From contig JAKTNV010000060.1 in NCBI GenBank assembly GCA_022747635.1, positions 2,855,844 through 2,919,843 on the forward strand: 64,000 nt of DNA, read 5' to 3'. Position numbers and translations under genes: made by a program. Positions 11,685 through 26,600 of this stretch are shown one piece after another (position 1 is the stretch's first letter; every line of letters begins with the position of its first letter). The notes beneath the pieces are model-generated. The model was not told the DNA's origin, ran no database searches, and was given only the letters and a program-made list of their open reading frames with translations. The stretch is from Hetaerina americana. Taxonomy: Eukaryota > Arthropoda > Insecta > Odonata > Calopterygidae.

Positions 11685-14600
11685 ATATATATATATGTGT
11701 ATGTATATATATATATGTGTAAAAATACTTCTATATCCATATACTAATAGATGGTCACAACCAAAGAATACATGAAACCAAATTGCCTGCGGCTATATCT
11801 ACCGTAAGTATTCAGAAGATTAGAGCCAGGCCATTGAAATTCATTCCAAACAACAGAAGGAGCAACAAATAAGCAATATTTACACGCCAACACAATATGT
11901 CGCCTTATTCCTTTTCCGTTATGATTCGTGAGTTGACTCGGGACAAAGGTTTGTCTGCCCTTTTATTTGCCATATAAATTAACTTTCAGCAAATCAAATA
12001 TAAAAGAAATAAAAGAATGAATGAAATAGAATATTCATGTTTTGTTTACTTTACTTTGCTTTGTTAGTATCAGCCATCAGTTGTTCTAGACACCCTCCAA
12101 GTTCTATGAAAGTGCCGCCTGCATGGTGATTGTTTCAAACCTGAATTTAGTTAAGCATTTAAAATTTAGAATTTTATCAAGAAAATTACTCATGGAGAAG
12201 AAAATTGTGTACAGCCATGTTCAAGCTAGAAGTCATCAATTTTGCAAGAGAAAAAGGAAATGACGTGGCTGCCAGGATTTATCTATTAATAAGTTTTTTA
12301 AATCAAAGTTAAGTTCTAGTTGGGAAAAGTATATTATGTCTGGTATGAAAGACTGCACAGAATCAGGAAGGATTAAAACAGTGTTATATGAAGAAATAAG
12401 CCCGCGGATCCTGGAAAGTTGGTAGGGTGTCAGAGGAACTCGTATGAAAAAAGGATTTGAAAAGGCTTTAGGCAATATTTCAATGCCAGTGCTAGAAGAT
12501 GAGGAAGAGAATTTTTTCTTCATCCCCATTTTAAGCTAAAGCAATCCAACATTAAGATTATGTAATGTTAATCCTGGAAGATCAAAATTTCAAGAAAATT
12601 TGAGGAGACAAACCTATGGAAAACAAGCATCTTGGTTTCTTTCTTTGTGTACCATATTGGTAAAAGATATTAGCAAGTATTTGCTATTAACTTAAAAGTG
12701 GTTTGTTTACATTAAAATTTTAAAATTCCTACCTTCATTAAAATAAAATGAAAATACATATGTAAAGGAAATGAAAATACTAAAAAATGTCAAATGCTTA
12801 AAAAGAGCTCAGACAATAAAAATTTAGCAATTAGTACATACACAATTACAATGCACTGATATATTGATATATGAGTAATTAAAATCTGCCTTACCTTAAA
12901 TAACTCATCTAACTGCTCAATATTATGATCAACAAGTCGGAGCACATCATCAACTTCCATTATTGAATTATTCCTGTGCTCAACAAAATGAAGGTACAGA
13001 TCAGTTTTTGTTTTATCCACAGAGCCATCTTGGTTTTCATGAACTTTGTATTCATCTGCATTGACAATTGTTCCAGTGACATTTCCTAGAATCCTGGAAA
13101 ATAATGCAATGTCACTATCATATGTAGGAATTATAGCTCATTATGAAAAAATAAAATATCAATCTATAAAGTGAACTTACTCCCGAAAAATGTCTATTTT
13201 TTCTCGAACTTCTGGAGGGTGTTGTCTCAAAACAAATTTTAATCGTTGATCTTCTCGGAGCAAATAAATTAAAACTTTCGCTGTGTCAGAAAGACCATCT
13301 GTGTCATTAGCTAAAACCTGTATCATTAAAAATATTAACAAGCAATTAAAGATGATATTCACTGTACAATTTAGCTGATAACCTCTCTCTGCCTCTATTT
13401 ATATCAGAAAAGTAACAGCCATAAAGAAGTACTGTTGACAAATTTTTGAGGAACTCTTTGTTATGACAATCCATTCTAGTTACTATAGAGATACAATTCA
13501 TTGACAATAATTGAAAAATGGAGTTGTAGATGAGTTCCTTATCTCAAAGGGAAGTCTAGAAAACCACATCAAAAAATTTCTTAGCTAATGGGACAGAATT
13601 GTATTTTCTAAGAAGTCCCTATTTTTCCAATGTCAAATGAACAGTTGGCATATGTTTGCCTATATTTATTCCTAATTTGCATTAGTGTTTTCAAAAACTT
13701 CAGATGTAAAATGTTATAAACTCCTCTATCAAAATTCTTCAAATAAGTAATGATTTAGAAGAATAATATTCTTTGACAAAGAAGCTAGTTTCAGTTACCA
13801 ACTCAGGTTAAAGTCAACGTCAGGTTCACCTTTTTTAAGCTTCACTTTGATCTTACCCATTATGAATTATTAGATTAAAGTTATTAATTACTACAAAGAC
13901 ATTTGAACTTAGGTTGCATTCAATAATCCTCATGTGGTATATATTAAAATTTGGCAAGGAATTGGACAAACTGAATGCTTATGCAGCACCACTTGGTAAA
14001 TTGATATAGATAATAGTCATATTGATTGATATAGATAAAAAATCATAAGTTCTATTAAGAAGTTTGATAATTTTTAATGAACTTTAAATGCACTTAAATG
14101 GCTGAGGTCATATCTCGGTATTTACTCAGTACCATACAATCCATAAATTAAAAACACAGCACCCACATTTTAGGCAAAACTTGGACTCACAGGTTTTGGA
14201 GGCTGCAGCATGTTACTCATCAGCCTCAATGATCATATTGATAGCATTGAGCTCTTACGGCTAGTAGTATTGAATAAATGAAAAACTCCTATAGCTGTAA
14301 ACAGTTAACCTTAACAAAGTACAAATGAGATTAGTTGGCTAATGCCACAAGTCAAGGATGGGGTAAAAGGTAAAAAGGAAAGGGATAAGAAAGGTGAATA
14401 CGAATACGCGTATTTCGGCCACAAAGTAGCCTTCTTCAGCGTGCTGAAGGTGGATCGTCACGACAGCACAAGTTGAAGTGAGGACTTGATAATTTTGGAG
14501 CGGAGGATAAGGGAAATAAATCTTGCCACCTGCCACTCATAAATTACTGCATATGTTAGCTGGGAAAACCACAATGCTGTGACTGGGTTATTATTTTTCA

Positions 14601-17600
14601 ATGGCAATACATGAATTTGAACCTAGTACTGGCTTGTCACTAGCTGACTCCTCTACCCATTAAGTAAAACTGTATCAAGTGACCTATTTATTAGATGAAT
14701 TTCTCTGATTATGGAGCTGATTAATTGCATTCTTACCATAAATTCAAAATATCCTTTCATGCCTTTTTGTGGATCAAAATTAAGAAATATGCCTCCAGTG
14801 TATTTATCTACAATGAAAGGATCACTCCAAATATTTTCTAAGCCTTCAGCAAGCCTTTGCTGAATTCCACCGAATATGTAATAGCTGATGATAGCATTTT
14901 CCCCAAAGTCATTGTCATGAGCCTGTAAAGAAATTTTGAAAACATCAGTAAGTATATTAACATTTTTAAGTTCACAAGTTTTTGGAATGTTTTACCTAAT
15001 TATGATAATTTATGATATTTATTCATCTGTGGAAACAAGTTTTCAATTTCAGTAGTACCTACCCCTGTTTCAAACCACCAACTGGGATGTTAGCATGCTG
15101 TTATCAGACCTCTCAGCTCAACACAAGTTGTTGAGGGAGGTTGCTGGGAGGTGTGGCCCCAAGGGGTTCACTGAGCATGTCATTTGTACATGTACTTTAT
15201 AATTAAATGTGAATGCTGGCTCCCAATTTACAAATATATAGCTCTAGTAGACACACTATCAGGATATGTATACACACACTAATAGGATATGCATACGCAA
15301 ACACACACATATGTATATATATGGATAATCCAAAAATCTTTAAATTAAAACTGATTCACTCTGATATCTATCCCCAATACTGATGAAAAAAGACACTTGG
15401 CATTTCCATATGATGTAATTTTATAATGAACTAGGTTTCGACACAGCATTAAATCTTCAGGTATTTTCAGGTAAAATGAGAAACAAATGCCTTTATAAAT
15501 GAGATCGCCAGCTATTATGCAATTTTCATTGTACAGAGAATTTATTAGTTTACTCTGTATCTTAAAAATACCAATATGCAGCAGTTTCACAAAGCTTTTA
15601 CAATGGATATTGTGCCAATACTGTCTACTCTTTCTGGAAACTGAAATGCATGCCATACATTTTACCAGAGAGTGCTTATGATATTTAATCAGCAGGATAT
15701 AACTACTTAAATAGGGCTGCTCTTGAAAGTTACCTTCACAATCATAAATTCATTTCCAAAATCAGCATTTGTTGAAACTCCTCCAGTGAAAACTTTCTTC
15801 AGAAAATTAGGTGCATTATCATTGACATCAGTCACCATTATAATAACACGAAGGAAAGTATCATCCTCTGGATTGAAGAAGCTAACATTTTCAGGAATAG
15901 TGTGGCAATCTTCTGTTGCTTTAATGACCAAAATATGCACTTCTTTATCTTCCCTATCCAGCTCTTTCTCCACCTGAAATATAAGCAATATTTTAGGGCA
16001 ATAGAATAATTAAAAGTTTATTATATGCAAAAAGGCATACAACACTGTAAAATAGAATTATTAGAAGTTAGGGAAATGAAATCAAACAAGGCTGTTAAGA
16101 CTGACTTAAATCCCCTCATAACTACTTAAGGGTTTTGTAAGACATGGAAGGAAGAGTTTTATGAGTTATTTCATACCATGTACAAGTATGTTGGAGGAAT
16201 TTGGCCAGAAGATTTCAACAGATGAGTGTTCATTCCCATGCAAAAAAGGAATAGACAACCAAATGTAGGACAACGATTTCACACACTGATAAGGTTACTT
16301 AGAATCATCAATAAGAGGACCAAAAGGTGGGCAAATGATTACTTGGAGAATGATCAGCTTGGGTTGAGGAAGGTGAATGGTATGTACCAAGGCATAATAG
16401 TAACTAGGTGACTGATAGAAAGGACATAGAATACAATCAGTATGTGTTTGTTTGTTTTATAGATGCTGAGAAGGTGATTGATAGAATAAATTAGGCAGAC
16501 TTAATGAATGCATTATAGAAAAGTGGTAGAATGGAACTTATCTGCCACATGTAAATATCTCAGACTGCTCAGATGCGAGTGGTGGGAGTTTGGGCTGGGC
16601 AATGTTAGAAATTGGAGTAAGACAGGGGATGGGGTTGTCCCCTATCAGTCATACTTTTCAATGTATACATAGATGAAATGATGAAAGAGGCATAGAAAGA
16701 ACTCGAGAGAGGAATGAATATTGGGGGGCAACTCATTTTCAGTTAGATTAAAGAATGATCAAGCTTTAGTTTGTCACTCAGCCAAGGGTTGCAAGCATTC
16801 CTGATCTTATTGAGATGGTAGTATGGGATGAGGATCGATGTAAACAAAACAAAGTCCACGAATTATTGAAGGAAGACGAAAGCCAAGTTAAATTCTAAAA
16901 TAGGAGGACAAAAAGAAGAGCTGGTGCAACAATTTGCCTGTCTTGGCAGTGTTTTGAACCAAGATGGTCAAAATTATAGGGATGTAAGAAGAAAAGTTGT
17001 ACCTGGAAAAGAAGCTTTCTCAAGGGGAAGTAATTGATGACAGTAATGTTGAGAAAAGATGTTAAGAAAAGACTTGTAACAACTTTCATGTGGAGCCTGG
17101 TTTTTTCAGTGTGGATACATGTTCATTGAATCAAGATGATATGCGCGGATTGGAAGCTCTTGAAGTGTGTGTTTGGAGAAGAATAGAGAAGTTTAAGTGG
17201 ACAGATTATAAAACCGCAAAGAAGAACTAGGCATGGTGGTTGAGGAGAGAGAATTGTTGAGAGAAATCTAAGAGAGGCAGGAAAGATGGATTCAAAGCGT
17301 TTTGATTGGGAATGGAATTTTAAAGGCTGCAATAGAGGGGAGAACATTAGGCTGGAAAGGTAAGGATGGAAATTGATATACATACTATATAGAATGATGA
17401 CCTAGAAATGTGCTGACAACATCAGATTTTAAAAAGGAGCTATGGGTACAATATTAAGGTATGTTTTTGATATTTAATCTGGTGCATTACAACATCAACT
17501 TTAAAATGAGGACTTTTGGTGGAGAGACTCAGGAGATGGCAACATTGAATAAATGCTGTATGTGCCTCTCTGCACTCACCTATATTTATATTTTGTGTTT

Positions 17601-20600
17601 TAATATTGTCAAGTGACTACACTAATTGCATATCTTTGGTTGCACACTGATTTTCTTTGAGGGAAACCTGCAGATTGGTGATTTTTTTTAGTGCAATCCA
17701 TCCTTTCAGAGTATGGATGTTTATTTACAGTAGTGACAACTTCGCGCATTATTACAACCGATTTCATGAATTCACTTTGTTTAGGATTTTTTTGGTTTAT
17801 AAATATCATAAATAATGTGATCAAACATCCATATTCAACTATTTAGTCCACCGGCACACCAATAACTTTGCAGCACAAGTTAGTATCCACATTCCCCAGA
17901 AAATGATATGTGCTACAACAAAATCACATCCCACTTATTCTAAATATAAGGGAGCTCTATTTCTGGGGGTGATTGGACTTTATGTAAAGGCATCCACTCA
18001 AGGACACTGCTAAAGGATCCCCTCTCCTGAAGGGGTCAGGGACAGTCCTTTGCCAAGGGCTGGGAAAATATGTGATAGACTGAGAAATCAACCAGGTTTC
18101 CCACCCTTGGCTTACATGTTGATAAGAGCATTCTCTTCTTAACTCAGAATGCCATAAATTGATGCATTCCAGCCCACACACTTGGAATCATTCCTACTAA
18201 ATATTCTTAAGCTTACTTATAATTAGATCAATGTTTAAGCCACAATATATAACACAGGGGATCAATTGTACACATGTGTTCATACAACAGCAACATTGAT
18301 ATTAGTGCCAGACTCAGGTAGAATCTATAATTTGAAACAGGAAAGTAATGCTATGCAACCAGCTGTTAAATACTTTTATCTTAACAGAAACTCATATAAT
18401 ATGTCCTTCAGGTCCAAAATATTAATTTTTCACCCCTTGATTTTTAAGGATTCATTCACTCACTCATCTATTTCATTCAGTATTCTTAGGACATGCCGTT
18501 AAAAATATATATCTACTCACCATTATGTAGTGGCTTATAGGATCTAAGGCAAAGGTGCCATCATCATTGCCTCCTACAATGAAATAACATACTATGCTCT
18601 TTGGTTCATCTAAATCATCAACATCATCTTGGTCGATGGTTTCAATAATTTTTCGCCTCTCCATTCCTGGAAGCACATGCTCTGTACAAAGAGAATGTTT
18701 GAAATATTTGAATTAGATCAACTAATTAGGTACCCTTTGAAACTGTCGATTGCCATAACGAATGGTTGTACATTATGAAATGGGTGTAATCTATGGAAAA
18801 ATCACAAACCTGTGAAATTGACTGTAAACTCATCAACAAAGAACTGGGGTTCATAGTCGTTGATGTTTTTCACATAAACTGTGAGGTCTAGGTCAGAAGA
18901 AAGGGGAGTTGGGATTCCAAGGTCGTAGGCTTCCACTCTTACCTAAATTTAAATGTTATAATTGGATATTTGTGAATTAATATTTCAAAAATTCAACTGT
19001 CACAGCATTTATTGGCACACATTTATCAAGTTCTGTGCTTGATGACACAATACTCATATTTTGTTCTTCCTGAAGTATTCAATACACATCAAAACACATA
19101 TTATTGATAGAGAAATTTATGAGGTAGGTATTAAAATCACACTTTTAGAACAATATAAATATTCAAAGTAAATGTCATGAGTGGAGTGAGTAGGGGAATT
19201 AAGTCATCTGAATCTGGATTTAGCACATCACTGGTAAATAAACAAACATATTAATTATTGGAGACTTACCTCATATGTCTTCTGCCTTTCTCTATCAAGT
19301 GGATGTTTCAGAGTTATAATTCCAGTAATGTCATCAATTCTAAAGGTCTTCCAGTGCCCCATGGGATCCTGTTTGAGTCTGTATCTAACTTCTCCATTAA
19401 ATCCAATATCCTTATCAATAGCTTGGACTTGGATAACATTAGTTCCAACAGTGGCATTCTAAATTTGTTGGGAGAAGAACAGTAGAAGAAGAAAATATAA
19501 GTAATGTATGAATTGAGTTAAAATACTATTCTCACTCAATCCTTTTTCAATATTTAAATAGTATGTTATAATTATATATTAGTCATCAATAGTAATCTAT
19601 CACTTAAACAAAGTTTTTGGCTGGTCCCTGACATCTATTAAGTACTCTGTTTCCATTAGCTCCCAGTTGTGTGTCCTGCAGCATTTCTGTATCTATTTCA
19701 GCATACTTTGTACTGGAGTTCATGCCATGTAGAATCCCAACTCTCCTCCTTTCTTAACCCACTCACCTTACATTCTCACTTCATCATGGCCTTTAGCTCC
19801 TAATGTACACACTAACTCCCAGGATCTCCTTCACTCACTTATTCAGTCTTTAAATTTTGCCTAGCATCCCTATCAACCCTCTTCCCTTGCCGTTTTTTAA
19901 ATTGTGTCATTAGTCTTCCCCTCAGTCCAAATTAGTCTCTCATTTCGTCTCCACACTCACATCTCAAGAGCCTCTAGTCTTCATTCATCCTCTTGCTGGA
20001 AAGACCAGATATTGGATGTATCAATTGTTATACTCCAAATTGAAGTCTTTAATAATCATATGACCACTTATGTTTCTAGCTTAAGCTATTCTCATGCCAT
20101 CCATGGCATTTCCCTAACATATACCAATATTTAAAAGTGACAGTGATAACAGACAACCATTTCTCCTGTTCCCGCCTATAACAGCCCCCTTAAATGCCGC
20201 CTCTATCACCCTATCTATGCCATTTGATTCATGAATAGATTTTGAAATCATACTCTACCCCTCCAGTATACTTCTATATACCATATCACTTGCATCAAAT
20301 TTTCCCTCTCTATTCCATCAAGTCTTTCTCAAAATACATGAAATGTAGATAGGTATTTGGATTATTTTCTATGCTCCTTTCCACTAATTTTCTCATTCAC
20401 ACAATGGCCTGATATATTCTCAACCCCACAATATTCTCTCTTCCCTTTCTAAACCCAAGCTCATCTTTGCCTAGGTGCATTGTAGTTGGGATTTCAATGT
20501 AATCATCTGGTGATGATTTTCATAAAAATCTTTATTGTATTTGACATTAAACTTATAATCCTATAGCCCCCCATACACTGTTACTTTCCTCTTCTTTAGG

Positions 20601-23600
20601 ATGAGGATCAAAATTGATCTAGTGAAGTTGACAAAATTCCTTCCTCATAAATACTGAGTATGAGTCCAAAAAATCTTTTACATTTTTTCTAAACTCATTT
20701 GTTATTCTATGAGGATATTATCCATTTCATCTACCTGGTTCACCTTTATTTACAATAATCCTTTCTCTATTTGATAATTTGATCGCAATTTATTCTCATC
20801 TAAATCACATTCTTTTTATCATCCAGTTCTTCTACATATTCTTTCTGCCTTCCCTGAATCTCCTCCAGCTCTATTAATAACTTTGTCTTATGTTGTGTAG
20901 TTTTCCCTACCCTGTCATGACATTCTCTTACCCTATTGGATGGTAACTCCACTCTTTCCTGCCTCTCAAATGTCTTCATATCCTTACACTGATTTTTCCA
21001 CCATCTTTCCTTGACTCTATTGGTTGACCAGGCTTATTAGTTAGCTTTTAAGATATTTTTCTCTCAAGGCTGACATTCTTCCATTTCCTTCTCTTTTGCA
21101 TTCTAAACTCCTATGATCCATGACTTCTTAATTAATGTTCTTTAGTTTTTACCATTCTTATTGTTTCCTTTGCTATTGTTTCTATCTTAATTTGAAGGTC
21201 TACCCACCTTTCCTCCAGAATTTCCATCCCCAGGCTTTCATCAAGTTTGTATTTACACTACTATTTTGTTACTCCATGTGGAAATTCAGCATTCCTCTTT
21301 CAGATACACTTCTGAATTTTAAATTATATTTTATAGCAACTAAATTATGGTATGGATATGCATAGGTTTTGGTAAAATATTTACTTCATTACACTTTCCA
21401 AATGGTTTTTATTAATTTCCAAATATTTGTGTTTCAAAGAAGGTTTGAAGAGAAATTACCTCAGGTACCCGGACTGTGAAGTTTTGTACTGGACTGATGA
21501 ATTGTGGAGGATTGTCATTGAAATCAGTAACACAAATAGGCACTTCCCTGATAACAAAGTTTGGAGGTATACCCAAATCTTCTGCCTTAATTGTCAAAGA
21601 GTAATTTCCATATGAGCCCCGTAGTGAAGTAGCAGCAGTAACTCTGGCTTGCAGATGGTCAATATTTTCTATTCTAAATAATCCTACAAGAGAAGACAGG
21701 TTAAAGTTAGAGTTGTTTCCTAAAGGAGAGGAAATAAACAGTTTCTACAGATATGTGTGGACTCACCATTGGAATTTCCATCTACTATTGAGAAAACTAT
21801 CTGTCCATTTGGAGTATTTGGGTCATCTCCATCTTTTCCACGTACGACTGTAATATCATCTTGAAGATTATGAAATTCCGTTACTGTTGCACATCCATCT
21901 GGGATTTCCAGCACTGGGGCTTCATCATTTACATCTACAATGTTTATTCTGGAGTAGGGAGACATTTCTGAGCATCAGAAAGTTTTTTATTTTGACAATT
22001 TCATGCACAAATTTCACATGCATATTGATGGCAATAATTACCCTATCTGCTTAAAAGCATTTCGACTTTCCCCACTTGTGTATCCAAATTGGTAGTTATC
22101 CCATGCTTCAATGATAAGTGCATACACATTCTGCTCTTCTCTATTCAAAGTTTCTGCTACACTCAACTCTCCTGTTTCTGGATCAATTTGAAATTTGCCC
22201 TACGAAAGATTTATATGAGTGATGAATATATTGGTGAGTAAGGTATTATAAAAATGTGGAATTTTAAAATGCTTGGATGATCCTGAATAGTTTTGTCCAC
22301 TTAATGCCATATTGATGTGATTAGTTTTATATTACACTTAAGTCTGTACAAATGGTTCAGAGTCCTGAAGTATTGCAGAAAACCTTGAATTGCTGCCTAA
22401 AATTCATGCATATTTATGTCTGTGTTTCTTCTGGGTTATTCATCGAAGGGACTGAGTTTGATTCCACACACAACCTACATGATTTTTCAGGTATGAACTG
22501 TTCCTGGGAAACCACAGGTGATTCATGGAAAGGAACTGGAACCCCACACCCTGATCAGTTAATTTCACATTTCAATGTGCTTAGGTGAGTAATACCATGG
22601 GAAATTTATCCTTACCCATCAAATCAACCCTCAGGATGATATTTTGGTTATCAATCATGCCAGTAATGGTGTTGCTAAAAACATTATTGATGAAGGCAAT
22701 AGGAAAACACATCAATTCTTTATCCCATGACTTTATAATGGGCACAAAAATGAATATGAATCTTGGCAACTAGAGAACCTGGCTCATTGGGATATGGGCT
22801 GGGAACAAGATGTTGAAAACCTCAAATGGGTACATACACATATTGATAGACATAGGGAAATGACAAGGACAACATGAATTACTGATGAGATGATTAATAA
22901 GATAGCTAATAGAAGGAAATGGATTAATATAAACACAGAATTAGACAGAAGGAAGTACAATTACATAGATAAGTGATTAACTGAGGTGGACAACTATTGG
23001 GAAAAAGTAAGCATGGTGAAGGACACAGTGTGAAGGCATAGAGAGTTAGAAAAGGGGTGAAATGGGTGCAATGGACAGAAAGGGAAAGCTCTATCAGGAA
23101 GTAAGAGGGGTAAGGCCATTCACATTATTAAAGATATGACAAGATAATTATCAATTGAACTAGGAAATATTCAAGAGAAACAGAAAGAGTACATTGATGA
23201 TCTCTTTATCAATGATTTAAGGCTAGCAGATTTAGACAAGGAAAGAGAAAATTATGTAGTTGAGGATGGCTTGTGACCAGGTATACTTGATAGTGAGATA
23301 GAAAGAGTGGGATTGATATCAAATAAGACCCAAGGGGATATATAATGATCATTTGGAGTTACTTAAGGATTTAGGAAAATGTGGAAGGAAGAATTTAATG
23401 GGTGTTTGGCAGAAGGAGGGACATTTACTAGGTGAGAATTTGATAAGAAAGTTTCATTATATTGGTGTTTGTTTGCATTCCAAAAAAAGAAAGGCTGCCA
23501 AATGTGGGAAATAAAGAAAAAATAATTTTGATTTCACGCACAAAAAATTGGTATTTACAATCATCAGTGAAAGGATGGCAAGGACAAGTACTGGGGATGA

Positions 23601-26600
23601 TCAATTTGGGTTCAGGAAGGGGAAAGGTAGGCACTAAGGCATAATAGTAATTAGATGGCTAATAGAAAAGGACATAGAATACAATTAGGATGTGTTTGTT
23701 TGTTTTGTAGATGTTGAGAAGGTGTATAATAGAATTAATTGGGTAGACTTAATGAATGCATTACAGAATAGGGGTAGAGCAAAACTTATCTGCAACCTGT
23801 ACATGTCTCAGATTGCTCAGTTGCGAGTGGTGGGGGGTTCGGGCTGGGCAACGTTGGAAAGCGGAGTAATACAGGGGAAAGGGTTGTCCCCTATCAGTCA
23901 TACTTTTCAACGTATTCATGGATGAAATGATGAAAGAGGCATAGGAAGAAAACTCAAGATAGGAATGACTACAGGGGGGCAACTTAAAATCAGTTAGATT
24001 GAAGGATGGTCAAGCTTTAGTTTGTCAGTCAGCCTAGGGGGATTGTAAGCATTGCTGAGCTTTTTGGGATGTCAGTGTGATATGCATGGGATGTTAATCA
24101 ATTTAAACAAAACAAAGGTTATAATGGGAGGTGGAAAGTATGCTTGAAATGTCAGGTAGCATCTTAGTAGAGAAAACTAAGAAACATGATGAAGCTCAGT
24201 CTCTGTCCAACCAAATGTACCTTAAAAATGGTAGACTACCAAATAATTATAATAATGCTTTTAGTTCAATAAAAAAATAATCTTCTCTTGGAACTGGTAA
24301 CAATATTCAGTAGGTATATTGAGCAGTAAACAAAATTTCAATAGGTTGATCCCAATAGTTTAGCCAAATTTAATAAAACTCAATGACTGATCAATAACCT
24401 TGCCTCTCAGTTGGATAGCATAAACAAGGCCATTTAGATGGCAGAGAAACATGCATGATTTGTAATTATTTAAGCAAAATCTTGAAAAACATGGCTGCAG
24501 TTCTTAAAAACCAAGACTCTCATGTTATTTTTGTGAAGGTAATACAACCCAATCCTTCAAGGTGGTTCAGTCATTATACTGGCTTCTGCACCAATCAGAT
24601 GACAGAAAATATATTTAGTTATGGCTATCTAATTTGGGAGAGCTTATTACCTGTGAGGATCTTCTATCTAATAAGTAAGTCACTTTGCCATAATCACCAA
24701 TGTCAACATCTCTTGCTTCTATCACAGAAATTATAGTGCCTGAAAATATGAAGTTCAAATTTATATATTTTAATCATTAATAGTATCAGTATTTCATTAG
24801 TCTCACTTTTAATGTATAATAATTTAAATTTCACAAATCGTATAGCTCTTACCTACAGGAGCATCTTCTCGTACTGTCACATTACTAACATCTCCAAAAA
24901 AATATGGATTATTATCATTTTCATCCAAAACTTGAACATATATTTCAACTAGACTTGATCGTGGTGGTATACCTGAATCCGTGGCTCTGACACTGAAATT
25001 AAGCCATGACTGTATTTCTCTGTCAATTTTATTGGCAACCACTATTTCTCCTGTCTCCCAATGAAGGTGGACCATGTCAGTTATTGAACGATGACCTGTA
25101 AATTTTATAAAGTGTTTTATTGATATTCTCAAAGTTGATGACATACTTCAATCATAAATAAGGAGATTGGTCATTCGAGGGGTGACCTGGACCTTCCACT
25201 TAAGTCTGATGACCTGAATAAGTTTTTCATAGAATCAATTGCTGACCTTGTGTCAAATTTTGATTCAACTCCAAGCACTGCCTTGCCTCTTCTTAATAAT
25301 TCACCAGCAACATTATCTCCCTTCAAATGGAAATGGATTACGGAAGAGGAAATCCGTCAAATTATCAAAACCTTGAAATACTCTAGATGTACCGATGTCT
25401 ATGGGCTATCGGTCAACTTAATTAAAGATCTTGTGGGTTTCATAGAAGTATCCCTGGCGCTAATTCTAAATTCTTGCTTTCAATCGGGCATCTTTCCTGA
25501 TGCTTTGAAAATATCAAAAACGATACCTATTCATAAAAAAGGAGACAAAACGTTATCGTCCAACTATAGGCCTATTTCTTTAATACCAGTATTTGGAAAA
25601 ATTTTTGAAAAGGCTATTAAGGTTCAGGTTTATGAGCACTTTCAAGTTAACAATTTATTCTCTCCTTCGCAATTTGGCTTTCGTAAAGGCTACTCCACTA
25701 CTTCAGCTGTCGAGTCCGCAATTAATCAAATTCTAAATGCTTTTCTAAGTAAATCCTCCATTGTTATAACTGCATGTGACCTTTCTAAAGCATTTGACTG
25801 TGTTGCTCATCCAATTCTTCTGGAAAAACTTCATTATTATGGTTTCCATGATCTTGAATTACAATTTTTTGAGTCCTATCTCACTGATCGATCCCAATAT
25901 GTTTGCACTAATAACAATCTTTCCTCACCCCTGAAATTAGTCTATGGAGTTCCTCAAGGTTCAGTCCTTGGCCCTCTTTTATTCCTTATTTTAATTAATG
26001 ACCTACCGTCAAATGTCTCCTGCAAGTCCATACTCTATGCTGATGATACCACTTTTGTTCACGAGACTAAAAATGTTAATTCTAGTACTACAACTAATTT
26101 GTGTTTATCAGAAGCATCAAACTGGTTTTCTGCAAACAGTCTGGTTCTAAATAATGATAAAACTCAGTCCCTGGTCTTCTCACTAAGTACCATATCTAAT
26201 CCCCCGAGTACCATTAAATTACTTGGTTTCGAACTCGACCAAAAATTGACTTGGGAGCCTCACATACTGGGCACACTTGGAAAATTGTCAAAGGCTGTGT
26301 ATATGTTACGTAAACTCAAATATATTATTCCAAAAGAGTTCCTTATTCAGGTATACTATGCTCTATTTCATTGCCACATTGACTATGGTATTGTACTTTG
26401 GGGCCACTCACCTTCCACAAATATGTTATTTAAGATGCAAAAAAAGGCAGTCAGAATTATTTCCTTTTCACCCCCAAGAGAACATTGTAAACCTCTGTTC
26501 TGTAATTCAGGCATTATGACTCTGCATAGTCTGTATATCTATAAATGCCTATGTAATATTAAGGAAAACCTTAGCTCTTTCGAGAAAAGGTCTAACTTCC

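Noticed and set aside
10426..11720. Regularly spaced 20-mer repeats that could suggest a CRISPR-like array
   Set aside because: The spacers are pure TA dinucleotide runs and not unique sequences, and the genome is eukaryotic. It is a composite microsatellite.
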